Assembly: GCA_946406115.1 (NCBI GenBank)
Contig: OX291543.1
Location: 33,506,815-33,570,814, forward strand
Source: Apoda limacodes
Taxonomy: Eukaryota > Arthropoda > Insecta > Lepidoptera > Limacodidae
Reading direction: 5' to 3'
Length of the DNA: 64,000 nt
A model generated the notes under the pieces. That model was not told the DNA's origin, did no database searches, and saw only the letters and a list, made by a program, of their open reading frames with translations. Below, piece after piece: positions 11,457 to 23,040 of this stretch (position 1 is its first letter; each line of letters starts with the position of its first letter). A program made the translations under genes and the position numbers.

Positions 11457-11636
11457 AATACCCTGGCTATACTGGATAAGTTGGATATCGACAGCGAAAA
11501 GCCGTCAGAAGAGGAGATCGCCAGGCTCTTTGGGTATGAAGAAGCTTACCATTCTGGAGAGCTGGGCGTGTGGCAAAGGCTTAAGCCGAAGGTGTGGGCG
11601 CTGTTTGATGAACCCTCGAGCACGCCTGCTGCCAAG
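11457..11636 (+). CDS. Shaw: Shaw-type (Kv3) voltage-gated potassium channel, single internal exon
   Basis: The 60-codon exon is open throughout, preceded by a pyrimidine tract and acceptor 'tttttccacag' and followed by donor 'gtaagt'; both boundaries are phase 0. The product starts [12 protein letters not shown], continues [17 protein letters not shown] and ends [17 protein letters not shown] then TPAAK. This is the linker between the cytoplasmic T1 tetramerisation domain and transmembrane segment S1 of Shaw channels, which set fast-repolarising or leak K+ conductance in neurons. The match to Drosophila Shaw in this segment, as I remember it, is very close. No T1 exon was recognised to the left and none of S1-S6 or the pore to the right, so flanking introns must be very long or the exon is isolated. 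Confidence 0.88.
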
Positions 11637-11639
11637 GTA

Positions 11640-12540
11640 AGTAACATTAACTAGGGATATAGTATAGTAGGGACGCGAAGCAGGAAGAATTTTGTTCAAA
11701 GACCGGTCACTATTTGTCTCTGTTGCGCGCGCATAATTTTTTGCCGTCACGCTCGCACAGTTGCGATTACCGCTGTCGTCAGAAATTACTACTATTGTGA
11801 CCACAGAACACAGGCTAAAAGTCAATGCACGAAATTCTTCGTGCTTCGCGTCCGTGCTATAGTACATAAACCTTGCGTATATATATCGTTATAACATTTA
11901 ATTTTAACTAATGTTTAACGAAGGAAGAAGTTGTATATTTTATCGTCAGTATATTATTATCATATCCGTGGGAATCCAAACACGAGATTTAGATTATAGT
12001 GTAAGTTTTGAACATGTGGTATTTTAATATCTAAATATTTACTGTAGCCGGTTAAGCCTTTCATTTGGTGACCATTACGTGATATTTTTGTCTTTCTGGT
12101 GTTATAGCAACCAGAATATATCTTAACCAATGTTACTGATAAATTCAACTTACTGACTTAGAATCTGCTAAAAAGTAAAAAATTAGCTTTTATATAGTAA
12201 TTGTCGATAGAACCGAACCATAAGATATCAGACGCCGCATATATAAGAAATAGCCATGTACACAAGCACACAACTTTGTTTGAAGTAAAATATTCAATTA
12301 ACGGATAAGCGATAACGATAGTCAAAATAGGTCCATCAATAACAAACGATAAAAACTCCAACTAGTTTAACGAACCGTGGATTATTTTATCGGATTACTT
12401 GAAAAACTTTTATGACTTGTTGTGACACTAGTTCAACGTCTCCACAAACTAATAATGATTATACCTAATTTGTTAATCGCAAAAATTCTGTGTGAAAAGT
12501 ATTTTTAGTGGACAGTGTCATAAATTTTATAGAATGGAAA
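11640..12540. other. Presumed Shaw intron, no feature recognised
   Basis: AT-rich sequence after the donor at 11637. A more GC-rich patch at 11660-11860 translates on the minus strand into a 120-codon ORF that partly overlaps the exon antisense. It has no domain and is treated as chance. Confidence 0.4.
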
Positions 12541-12544
12541 AAAA

Positions 12545-12788
12545 TTTAAACTAGCTTTTACTTACGGTTTTAGCCGACCAAAATTCGGTTATCGGTGTAG
12601 GATTTCAACGGCAACTCCTCAAGTATAGAAAAAAACCGACTCACACTTGACGTTTTCAAGTAACCTATGTCCTTTCCCTAGTCTTATACTATCTCCACGC
12701 CAAATTTCATCATAATCTTTACAACGGTTTAAGCCTGAAGAGGTAACAGACAGTCAGAGTTATTTTCGCATTTATAATATTAGTATGG
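12545..12788 (-). repeat. Dispersed repeat, left arm of an inverted pair
   Basis: The minus strand reads 'ccatactaatattataaat' to 'gttgccgttgaaatcctaca' to 'aaccgaatttt'. It is the reverse-oriented partner of 12887-13125. Confidence 0.85.
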
Positions 12789-12886
12789 AAGTATGGATTA
12801 GGACTATAGTTTCGAAGCTTCCAAAATACTTTCATGTATTATATATATATATATATATATTTTACGGAAACATATATCCATACTAG

Positions 12887-13125
12887 TCCATACTAATATT
12901 ATAAATGCGAAAGTAACTCTGTCGGTCAGCCTGTCTGTTACTTCTTCATGCTAAAACCGCTGTGCCGATTAAGATGAAATTCGGCATAGAGATAGTTTGA
13001 GTCCCGAGAAAGGACATAGGCTACTCGAAAATGTCAAGTGTGAGTCGGTTTGGAGTTGCCGTTGAATACTACATCGACAACCTAATTTAGGACGGGACGG
13101 GAACCACGGGCAAAATCTAGTCTAA
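12887..13125 (+). repeat. Dispersed repeat, right arm of an inverted pair
   Basis: It starts 'tccatactaatattataaat', includes 'gagtcccgagaaaggacata' and 'aagtgtgagtcggttt', and ends 'gacgggaaccacgggcaaaa'. It belongs to the same family as the copies at 15146 and 19918. Confidence 0.85.
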
Positions 13126-13699
13126 AATAAAATAAATAATATTTTTTTAACGATCCCCGATTCCCGGTAAACGGAACTGAATAAAAACTAAATTACTACC
13201 TGAAATAAGAGTCACGAAATACCAAAGATAATTTGCAAAATAAAATATAGGTACTTGTACTAGTACTTACCCCTCCTCCTTTTTTTAGTCCGTGTTAAAC
13301 CTACGCGCGCTGCTGTACGCTGGCAAGCATAACAATGTCGCATTGTTACATAAACGAAGTCCCACATGCCTATTTTATAGTTATTTGTTCAACAAGTCGG
13401 CGAAGTTGTTTTTTGTGAAGAGTGCCAACTTTCAATCCCGAGCTAGCGAAGTATCCTAGAATTCTTATATAGTCTGCTGAGCACAGCAAGGGATTTAAAG
13501 GCAGAAGACCTAAAATAATTGCTCTCGTGTGAAACATACAACTTTTCACAGTGCGAAAACATAGGTCTTAGGCAAGGAACACACTGCAATAGGTAGGTAC
13601 TGGCTATTCTTTTTAACATTAGCACCTTTTAAAAGTCGCCAATTATTATTTCTGTTTTTTTTAGACTTGCGTTGAAAACTTCAAGTGTTTCTGCAAAAT

Positions 13700-13985
13700 T
13701 TGAATTCACAAACGGACCCGGTAGGTGGCGCTGCAGTCGGTCTGTCACTGATTTTCTCCTAAACCGCAGATAAGATCTAAATCATATTTTTTGTGTACGT
13801 TCGCGTGGGCAGTTAGTGTGTCACTCCTCTTCTAAACGGCAGGGATGATTTTAATGATGTTATTTTTCCTGTACGTTCGAGTTTGCAAGCCTGCAAGGTT
13901 TAAAAATACACAATTGGACCCGTTAGATGGCGCTGCAGTCGTTGTGTCACTGATTTTCTCCTAAACGGAAAAGATTGTATGTACG
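13700..13985 (+). repeat. Dispersed repeat with two internal sub-repeats
   Basis: 'cggacccggtaggtggcgctg' then 'cagtcggtctgtcactgattt' (about 13713) recurs about 200 bp later as 'tggacccgttagatggcgctg' plus 'cagtcgttgtgtcactgattt' (about 13915). The same core occurs once inside the 8684-9240 copy. Confidence 0.65.
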
Positions 13986-14326
13986 ACAATGAGCTAATTT
14001 GCTGCATTGAATGCGACTCCATTATTATTATATCCCACAACTTCACTCATTTTGAAAGTGGCTTTGAAACGACATATTACATTTAACGTAAAGAACGCAT
14101 CGAAAAGTCTAGCTTAAAATCAAAAGGATTTAAAGAAAGGCTTCCCGCCAATACTCCCAACGTAGAAGAATTGGAGAAAATGAAGAATTAAATAATTAAG
14201 ACATAGAGGCTACAGTAAACAGTGAGATATCCAAAAATGATGACTCAACCGTATATTTACTCCGTATAACTACAGGAAGGCAAAATTTAAAAAATGAAAA
14301 TATTTTTAAAATATCATATTTTTACA

Positions 14327-15105
14327 GTTCGCCTGATGGTAAGCTGTCACCACAGCCTATGGACGCTTGCAACTTCCTTCGAGGAAACCTTGGCAGGGAG
14401 CTCATTGCACAACCCAAGCGTTCGCTGGAGGAAGTTTCTCTGAAACCGCACTGGGTATAATTTCGAACAATTCTTCAGAAAAACCCATTGTACAAGCGGT
14501 AGGCAAAGTCTTTTCTCAGACTTAAGGGCTCGATACCGCAAGTGAGAAATGGAATTGGAATCCTCGACAATTCTCACAGTCCATCGTTGAATCGAGTCAA
14601 AAGGGCCAAGCTGATGTTCAGGTGCACCCGCCCAGATATGGCAACAGTATTCCAAATGGGGCCGGACTTGCGACTTGTAAAGCAGCAACCTTTACCCCGA
14701 CGTCAAGTACTGCTTTGCTCTGTTGAGTAAACCAAGTTTTTGGACGCCAGCTTCACCTTGTCCTGCAGATGATCTGGGAACTGAACATCGCTGGATATGT
14801 CACCACCAAGGATCCCAATGCTCTTGGATATGGAGAGGGGAGTGTTCTGAAATTGTTGGACCACAGTCAATTGGGTTTTCTTAGCGGTGAACGCGCAGAC
14901 TTGTGTCCTTGTAGGGTTGAATCGGAACAAGTTTTCCCGTCCCGTCAGAGACCTTGGACACAGTAATCTCGATTTGAGATGTAAGTTCTTCACGTTTTTC
15001 CTCCACAACGGAACGAGGGATGTTTGCACGACCCGTGTAATAAGCGTCACCAGTAATGTCATCTGCATAGCAATGTATGTTTTTGATTTCCAACATAATG
15101 TTTAA
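14327..15105 (-). mobile_element. LINE-A fragment with internal deletions
   Basis: The minus strand contains LINE-A ORF shards, including LLYKSQVRPHLEYCCHIWAG (about 14620-14688) and the region just after the YADD box (HCYADDITG near 15065). The 3' UTR starts at 'cgcctgatggtaagc' without a poly-A. About 200 bp of ORF near the 3' end is missing and the frames are broken. Confidence 0.9.
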
Positions 15106-15145
15106 TGTGGCGTTAATTTTCCGGGCAAGACAACGTCTGCCGGAT

Positions 15146-15312
15146 CCGCTGTATTATAAATGCGAAAGTAACTTTGTCAGTCTAGTACCTGTTTACGCCT
15201 AAACCGCTGTACCGATTAAGATAATTTTATAATTGAGGAGTTGCCGTTTAAATCTGAAGTCCTACACCGATAACCGAATTTAGGGCGGGTGAAACCGCGG
15301 GCAAAAATAGCT
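15146..15312 (+). repeat. Dispersed lepidopteran repeat, short copy
   Basis: From 'gtattataaatgcgaaagta' to 'gggcgggtgaaaccgcggg'. It is an internally shortened member of the family at 12887 and 19918. Confidence 0.8.
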
Positions 15313-15563
15313 TTTGTATATAGCTGTAGCAAATAGCGATAGTATACAGTTGGCAGGCGACTAGCTACCTACTAGTGAAGTAGTTTTCGTTCGCTGTAAG
15401 TTTGCATCACGCAGACGTCACACAGAACGCGTGACGTTCATCGTCTCTTACTCGTAACGAATTTAATAATAAACCTTGCTCTTGCTCAAGTTGTTTACCT
15501 AAAAAATAATATGTTTATACGAATATTCATTTTATATACAAATATTTTTATTTATTAGTCATC

Positions 15564-15635
15564 TCCCGTATGGTCTAGTGGCTAGGATACCTGGCTTTCA
15601 CCCAGGAGGCTCGGGTTCGATTCCCGGTACGGGAA
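15564..15635 (+). tRNA. tRNA-Glu (anticodon TTC)
   Basis: A 72-nt cloverleaf with no intron. The acceptor TCCCGTA (15564-15570) pairs perfectly with TACGGGA (15628-15634), and the discriminator is A. The anticodon arm CCTGG-CTTTCAC-CCAGG places TTC at 15597-15599. The T arm carries GGTTCGATTCC, so the internal A and B box promoters look intact. A T4 run at 15642-15645 can serve as a Pol III terminator. It decodes GAA (and GAG by wobble). All stems being intact argues for a functional gene rather than a SINE relic. Confidence 0.96.
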
Positions 15636-16031
15636 TTTACATTTTGGTGATTTATATTTTGTTTCCAATCTTCTCTCTTTACCCCAAATTGTGAATGCTA
15701 AGAAAACAAAGAGCTTAAAATCGTTTTTTGTTTTGTGTTTAGTAATGTTTCAACTATAGATCTTAAACTAATCTACAGGATTTTAATTTGGCGTGTCGTG
15801 CGGTTAGGGTTGATAATTATATTGTTGGATACATACTTTATTTTCATCTCTAACACCTACTATTTAGTGTTCAATAAAAATAACGGAAGGTCTAAAATAC
15901 TGTTTTTGACAACCATTCTTATAGTATATTGTTGGTAATAAAAATGTTCGAACCTCGTACCTAAATACCTATTGACTTAAAAATAAAATTATCAAACAAT
16001 TTGTAGATAAACTAATTCTGTTAATATGTTG

Positions 16032-16252
16032 TCTGGTCACCGTAGCCTATGAACGCGTCCAACAACCTGTACAAACGTAACAAACTGTAGTTTGCGATCG
16101 TCGACAATTCTCACAGCCCATCGTTGAACCGAGTCAAAAAAGCCAAGTTGGTATCAGGGTGCACCTGCCCAGAGATGGCAGCAGTACCCCGGACTTGCGA
16201 CTTGTAAAGCAGCAACCTCTGCCGCAACGTTAAGTACTGCTTTGCTCTGTTG
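16032..16252 (-). mobile_element. LINE-A fragment with internal deletion
   Basis: 'ggtcaccgtagcctatgaacg' (3' UTR side) joins directly to 'gatcgtcgacaattctcaca' and runs on to 'ttaagtactgctttgctctg', so about 350-450 bp of the ORF tail is missing between them. Degraded and non-coding. Confidence 0.85.
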
Positions 16253-16926
16253 ATAATTTAAAATAGTAAGTTCTTTTTCATATTTGGCTTGTGTTTACTT
16301 TTCTCATATTGAAAAAGAAAGGTAGAGTGTTTAATTTCAGACTTGAACTATTGGCGATCTCACTTTCGTCAGAATTTTCGTCTTAATACCATCAAGTTGT
16401 GAAACAAATTTATGGATGTTAAGTAAAGTCGCAGTTTGTTTGACTGCCGAATGTACAACATTATGCGCTTTATGTCAATAATCCGACCATCGAGATGAGC
16501 TAAAATTTGATTTTTTGTACGGCTTTGATTATGTGAGTCCCTAAATCAATCAAAATCAAATCAAGTGCACTTTCTGCCTGCTGTTGTCCCTAGAGATAAC
16601 CTAGTACTTTTTAAATACTGTGACTACATAATTTGTTCCAAAAACTTTGTGTGATTTGCGCAGCTTAAGTTATCCGTGTGACGCAATTCAATAAAACCCT
16701 ATTACCGGCACCAGCACGGACCGAGTGGTGGATTGCCTCTTAACTGCCGCCAATCAGGCGGGAGATTTTCAATTAAGCCTCAAGGAGTTTAATAGCTTTA
16801 TGAAATCTGTTTTGGAATCAATTCAGCAAGATTGTATTTGTTCATAGCAATCGTTGGTGATGAGGAGATCAGTGGGAATTGTGGAATTTTTTACTTTGAT
16901 TTTTTTAGAAATTTATTTTATATATA
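16253..16926. other. No gene recognised
   Basis: Mixed-composition intergenic DNA. 'agcacggaccgagtggtggattgcctc' near 16712 looks repeat-like but I cannot place it. Confidence 0.35.
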
Positions 16927-17245
16927 TTAAGAAAAAACAGTAGTTTTTCTTTTTATACCTAATATAAAAGAAAAACTATTTGAAATAAAACAATCAAATA
17001 AACCTGGGCCGCGTGGTATGGTACCAAGAATGTAGGCTGCGTTCCCTCGTTGGACTGCTATTCTTATACTAAGATCAAAATAGCAGACTGCATTCTTGTC
17101 ACCATTGACTCCAATAAGTCTGGGGGTTATAGACTTTAAAAAAGCTTTTGCGTTTGAACCCCGTGGACCTAGAGTCTCTACTGCGAACGGCCCAAACTCA
17201 TAGTTTGCAAGTAATGAATTATACATGCGCCGTTTGCGAGACTGC
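16927..17245 (-). pseudogene. C-terminal tail of a non-LTR retrotransposon polyprotein
   Basis: The minus-strand ORF reads MYNSLLANYEFGPFAVETLG, then a GPRGSNAKAF segment, SIRIAVQRGNAAYILGTIPR and a short tail. The patterns FAVETLGPWG and ISIAIQRGNAASILGT mark the C-terminal tails of animal LINE proteins, as I remember them. The upstream frame reads SRKRR and soon meets a stop, so only the end survives. It is not LINE-A. The clade is uncertain. Confidence 0.7.
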
Positions 17246-19610
17246 TATTCCAGCGGCCCCTCCGGCTGTATGCTCAGTTTTAGGGAGGTGAGACGGAGCC
17301 AGGGTATCGACACAAGTTGCATCCCATATTTGTATTATTCGATTTATACTATTTTACATCAGAACCAGATATATACATACAACTACTTACTTTTGCCCAC
17401 GGCCCTGCCTGCACTTAATTATTTTATCGGAGTAGAATTTCTGTAGCATGTCTTTTATTACAGTAAGAAAGATTACTTATAGTTATTCCTGTGAGAACTT
17501 TTCCGGGGTAAAAAGTAGCCTACATTCTTCTCCGTCCCTTCAAAAATCAGTTCAAATGCAAAAGTTGCCCCTCAACGACGTTAGATTGGATTAGATTGGA
17601 TTGGTAGAGATAATATCCTTATGTGATCATATTTGCCTCATTATTTGTTTATAGCAATCGCAGTAACTGGTAAATAAATTATTGATTTTAAACAGGAACT
17701 AAAACTCTGCTTTTTGCAACTTTGGTCAATAGCGACATTCCTATGATAATGCAATTTGAGCGGTAATATGTGTACTGGAGCCCGCGTATGTAAATGTTCC
17801 AAACCCTTTATTCAATGACATGTTGCATATTGTTTTCTGTGGACACTTGTCACTTATTGTCTTGTCATACAATAACAAAACTATACATAGTAGGTATTCT
17901 GGTGCTAAACATAAACCTTAAGGTTTTTCCTAACCCTACAAGTGTAGCGGTGATAGTTTATTGCCATAATAAATATCAATTTGCACTGTTGACAGTTTTC
18001 GGTCGAAATATTGGATACAAGATAAGGTTTTTACTGCGCTGCGTTGTAGGTGAGCAGAATAACGGAGTGTAAGATAATAAACTACGTTAGCTACTGAAAA
18101 AATGAAGAAAATCTGCATAATTGTGGACCTAATTATATTTTCTGAAAAAAATACTATTATATTATGACTATGATTACCAATAGGCATTGATGATTACTAT
18201 AAAAATGTAATATAAAATGCACACACAAACATACATGCGCGTACACAAATACACATACAGGATAATACACACATAAGTAGATACCTTTTTAACTACATTC
18301 TTTTATTTTATCTAATTCATTAAGATGGTACGATTTTATTTAATGTGGTAATAGGTCTAATGGCATGTCATAATTATACGCTGAATCTTATATTTGATGT
18401 CATTTTAGCCATAAATACTTATTTTAAAATGATAGTGTTGTTACTATGTGTTCTTCATATGAACAGTTTTGGTTTATTGTGTCTTCGCGTGGGCACTCTA
18501 CTCCTGCAAGGGGCTGGGGTATGTATACCACAACTAAAGAACTGTTCAACTACTAACGAATATTTTATTTTTGCCCGTACAGGCAGACCGTCACAGTAAT
18601 GGAATAGGTTGTGATAATTGTTTTTGTTTTTATATTTACTTTTAAATTTTAATTACAAATTAAATTCGTAACTGTAGATTATAGATTATATCTAGTAAGT
18701 TTTGACTATTCGTCCGTTACTAACTTAACCCAGAAGAAACTATTGATTCCGGGAGAGCTTTGTTCATTGATATCAGTATTATTAATGACAACTTGGCAAG
18801 TATTTTTGTTGTACTACGTCATCCAACTGTTTTTTTTTATTGTGTAAATCGTCTTCCTTTCGATTTCGAAAACGAATACTAAATAACTTTGTTACCTCAA
18901 TAATGTGTTAGGTAGTTGTTTTATTGTTACAAACGTAATATTATTAACAGAGTTAATAGTTAAACAGAATTAAATATTGTACAAGAAATAAAAATACATT
19001 TTAGAAACAAAAGTTGTCAACACAAAAAACAACTTTTTAAGAACACGTTAATTCATTATATGAGATACGTAATAACACAATAAAAACATAACAAAATTAT
19101 AAAAAAAGCAATAAAATAGTTCAGAGTCCATCAGATTCGGATGGCAGTATGAGGTTGAGAAGAGCGTCGACAAATTGAGCTAGCGATCCATTACTACGGT
19201 ATTACATGGTCGAAATATCGACTTCACTAGTTCAGTTAACCACGCCATCTAGTTTTGTTTTGTGAACGTGAACGTGGTATCCATGCAATTTTGCAGCTGA
19301 GTGTATATGTATTCGTTGTCTGATATCCATAGTACACGCTGTTTCGTTTGGGACTAGATGGCGCTGTGTGTAATGTCCAAAAATATTTTTTTTTTGCAGA
19401 TTATATTACAAAAAAGCAGTTTTTGCCATATGTTTTCATTGCTTTCAAGGACTTAAAATGCAGAAAAATGTAAATGACATTGGTCCTACCGAATAACTTA
19501 TATAAATGTGTCACGTACCTACATACAAAAATAATGATTAATTGTTTACTTTTCGATCCTGATTGTAACAGCGAAAGAAGAAAGGACTTGCTAGGCGAAA
19601 TAATGTTTTA
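17246..19610. other. No gene recognised; repeat scraps
   Basis: 17478-17575 ('gaacttttccggggtaaaaagtagcctac') belongs to the same dispersed family as 28150-28290 and 35125-35240. 17581-17605 is a small (gatta) microsatellite. ORFs at 17794 and 18345 (+) are hydrophobic, AT-driven and match nothing I know. Confidence 0.4.
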
Positions 19611-19611
19611 A

Positions 19612-19650
19612 AGATTTTTTACACCACCAAGGTGTCAAACAAGCATGTCA
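19612..19650 (-). mobile_element. LINE-A 3'-terminal scrap
   Basis: 'ttttttacaccaccaaggtgtcaaacaagca' is the extreme 3' end of LINE-A plus poly-A in reverse orientation. Only about 35 bp remain. Confidence 0.6.
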
Positions 19651-19917
19651 TATATTTATTATTTTGCCGTGCTTCTGTAGGTGCTTTCGTCCTAGTAGTA
19701 GAAGTTACTATGGAAAACACTGGATCGAATTCACCTTAATACGATTTTAATTCAGTTTCAACAATAAAATAAATAAGATGTGAACACTGTCATTAATATG
19801 TTAAGGAACGGTTTGTATTTTAGAACCAATTTATCTATATTACCCATTTGTTCATTTTAAGAAGTAGTTTTTGATTAGCAAAATTTTAGGATTTCAAAAA
19901 AAAATTATCTCGGTGCT

Positions 19918-20330
19918 CAATCCATACTAAAGTTATAAATATGAAAGTAATTCTGTAATTCTGTCTGTCTGTCTGTTACCTCTCCATGCTTAACCGTACC
20001 GTTGTACCGATTAATATGAAATATGGCATGGAAATAGTTTGAGTCCCGAGAAAGGACGTAGGCTGCTTGAAAACGTCAAATGTGAGTCGGTTTATTTTTC
20101 TATAATTTAGGAGTTGCCGTTGAAATCCTACACCGATAACTGAATTTACGGCGGACCACGTGAAACCACGGACAAATTTGGCATGAAGATATGTAGTTTG
20201 ATTCCCGGAGAAGGACCAAGGGTACTCGAAAACGTCAAGTGTGAGTCGGTTTTTTCTATATTTAGGGAGTTGTCGTTGAAATCTTACATTGATAACAGAA
20301 TTTAGGGCGGGTAAAACCGCGGGCATATGT
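19918..20330 (+). repeat. Dispersed lepidopteran repeat with duplicated interior
   Basis: It starts 'ccatactaaagttataaatatg' and holds two successive copies of the block 'gtgagtcggtttttt...ggagttg.cgttgaaatc...ttagggcgg', ending 'gggcgggtaaaaccgcgggc'. This is a family member with an internal tandem duplication of about 170 bp. Confidence 0.8.
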
Positions 20331-20638
20331 AGGTACCTACATAGGAAAAAAGGATGTTAAAAAAACTGTACCTCTAAAGTATGTCCACCTAATAAGTATG
20401 GTATGGGTAATAAAAACATCTTACAACCAATATTTTTTTTTGCTGTACTTAATTCAAAGACTTCTTCTATACTGTAATCATTTAAATACCAAGGTCAAAG
20501 CTGGTAGATAAAAACAAAACTATTTGCTTAATTAGATTAGTTATTTTATTACCTTTTTAATTAATTATGTACTATATCGCGGAAGTAATTTCTGTACGAT
20601 TTTTATAAAATAAAATCATCATAAGACGGGAAAGTTAC

Positions 20639-20957
20639 TGTCGTCATGACGAGGTCTCAAAGTTAGCGTTCTCATGTCAAAGTCTTAAAGTTTGTATAAT
20701 CATGTCAAGGTCTCAGTTATTTTCGTCATGTGAATGTCTCAAAGTTAGTATCGTCATGTCAAGGTCTTAGTTATTATCGTCATGTGAATGTCTTAAAGTT
20801 AATATCGTCATGTCAAGGTCTCAGTTATTATCGTCATGTGGATGTCTCAAAGTTAGTATCGTCATGTCAAGGTCTCAGATATTATCGTCATGTGAATGTC
20901 TCAAAGTTAGTATCGTCATTCTAAGGTCTCAAAGTATCGTCATGTCAATGTCTTAAA
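20639..20957. repeat. 54-bp tandem repeat built of two 27-bp halves
   Basis: It alternates 'cgtcatgtgaatgtctcaaa' and 'cgtcatgtcaaggtctcagt' halves with 'gttagtat' and 'tattat' linkers. About five 54-bp units with point differences are visible. Because 54 is divisible by 3, one frame stays open (20730-20924) and gives an 18-residue peptide repeat (VSKLVSSCQGL); I regard that as a by-product. Confidence 0.9.
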
Positions 20958-20959
20958 GA

Positions 20960-22225
20960 CATTTTAAAAATCACTATAATGAAAAGGAAAGACGCGTGTA
21001 GGTTATGTAAAAATTTAAATTCATAGAGCATACGGTAATAAAGTGATCGGTAGCCTAAAGAAATTAAAAAAAAAACAGCCAAGCGCCAGGATTCCGTACC
21101 AAGCCCAACTCGTATTTGATCGGTTTTTATTATACTTACACTATAATTTTTTTTAACTAAGTTTGTATGTATTAGAATAATATGTATTACAAATTGTATG
21201 GATACCTCCATTAAATTTCTCCTTTTTGTTTTTTTATTGTTTGTTAGGGAATCTGCCTTACTAACACATATTGCGTAAAAAATTCGGGCAACCGTTGGCC
21301 ACCTTTAGATACGGAATCCTAAAAACTATAAAACATTAAGAGATTGGTGTTTTATTTCAGTAATATTCTGTGGCATTTTAACTAAACTGTTGTCAGGAAG
21401 TATTTGTAGTAGTTACGTGTCATACAAGACAGAGGTTGTGACTTTGTACGATACAAAAGTTTTGATTAATTTTGTAGGAATAGGTCTTACACTCGTATGT
21501 CAGAGGCCATTGCCCTTCAATTATAATGTTGATTAAGATGCATTTCTTCGTACATAAAAATATATATACTATAGGTAGGTATATGTGTATGTGTACATAC
21601 GCTGAAAATAAAATATAAAATTGCTTATCGCTATTGCAAAGTCGGGTAGGCAGGTAGCGTAAAGTTATGTTTTTGATATTTGTAAGAAAAAAATTACAAA
21701 TAATATTTAAAATTTGGTTATAAACTACTTATAAATTTTTCTGGAGTTAATTAATTATTTTATTGTCGTTGTTTACCTAATTTAAAAAAAAATTAATAAG
21801 AGGATTGCCCGGAAGAAGCTCCAGAGCCGTTAAATAATTTGCTAACGTCGCCAAGTTAATCGTTGCTCGTTGTTTAACCGCTTGAAATTAATTCTAGTTC
21901 TTTGTTTCCCTTAGAAGTGATTTTTTAAATATATAGGACGTATTTCTTAAAAACTGACCCTCTGAAGCCAACTTAGAAGAGTATAATAATGCGAAATTGC
22001 TTCAATACATAGTGTCGAGACGTACAACAACGCCATATACACAATTCCGTTGAAAACGGAGATCCATGTAAAATATGGAAATTTCTTATGCCATTAGTGG
22101 TTGGTAAAACTCAGTTTTAACCAATTTCAAAAAATCTCTACTTAGATTTACTCAATAAACATTTTACTTTTTTACCTGCTATAGATAGCAGAAAACAGCC
22201 ATCATGCTGCAAAATCTTTCAATGA
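20960..22225. other. No gene; repeat end at 21070-21130
   Basis: 'cagccaagcgccaggattccg' to 'ccaactcgtatttgatcgg' (21075-21125) is a decayed copy of the 'gccaagtgcgagtcgg..ttccgtac' repeat end. Nothing else is recognised. Confidence 0.45.
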
Positions 22226-23040
22226 ACTCAACTCTTGACTCTCCATCCTTATACTTTCTGTCAATTTTATGATAGTGATATTAAGAAGAGTATGTTTATA
22301 TCTTCAAGTGCTGTTGGTAGTGATTGCATAAGCCGTGCTATGATTTTTCCGATTATTGACCTAATTACTCTATCATTGACTCTGGAACATTATTACTTTT
22401 TGGCAATGCTTTTGACACAGTGAACTAAAAAATTTTGTTGGCAATCCTAAGCTCTCTTTACATATCTCTAACAGTAATCAACTGGTTTCGTAGTTAATTG
22501 AGTGGCCGCCGGCAGTGCATTCGGGTAGAGGAATCTTTCTGTAAAAAGTGGCGTGTTGTCCCCACTCCTGTTTGCAGTATCCAATAATACTATCACTATC
22601 AAACTATCTTCTCTCTACTATCTGTTTGCAGAAGATCTCCAGATTTATGCTCGTGGTCTTATAGAAAATATCGTAACAACAATTCATTCTATTAATTCTG
22701 ACTATGATAAATAGTAAAATGGTGTGAGTATTATGGACTTCGGCTGAATCCTCTCAAGTCACAGACTATAATTATAGGTAGCCCGAAACAAATATCGAAG
22801 ATAAAGTGCACTGATTTATCCCCAACCGAAGACGGTGGTATCATTATCCCATTTAGTGAAACAATAAAAAGTCTTGGTATTTATATTGACCGCACGTTTT
22901 GATCCCACATCCCACAAGTCAAGGAAAATATCAGAAAAATCTTTGCCCCGGTCGGGACCCCTGAGAAGATTACGGAATCTTTTACCCACGCAAATGAAAT
23001 TGTGCTTGCCCAGTCTTTGCTTCTGTATTTATTTTTATAA
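22226..23040 (+). pseudogene. Degraded reverse transcriptase of a second non-LTR lineage
   Basis: Across frame changes the reading gives DSDIKKSMFISSSAVGSD, ISRAMIFPIIDLI, NAFDTVN, VINWFR, FAEDLQIYARGL and SPTEDGGIIIPF then SLGIYID. These match RT blocks: the SSAVG.DGIS finger, the palm (AFDTV), a FAED catalytic box (normally YADD) and the SLG thumb. The reading ends at LPTQMKLCLAQSLLLY where LINE-A begins. It differs from LINE-A in every block. Confidence 0.8.

Noticed and set aside
11505..11867. 120-codon minus-strand ORF overlapping the Shaw exon
   Set aside because: It is antisense to a well-supported exon, has no domain and no splice or start context.
18345..18599. 84-codon plus ORF followed by acceptor-like 'tttttgcccgtacag'
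   Set aside because: The acceptor-like word alone is weak; no partner donor or recognisable exon is seen.
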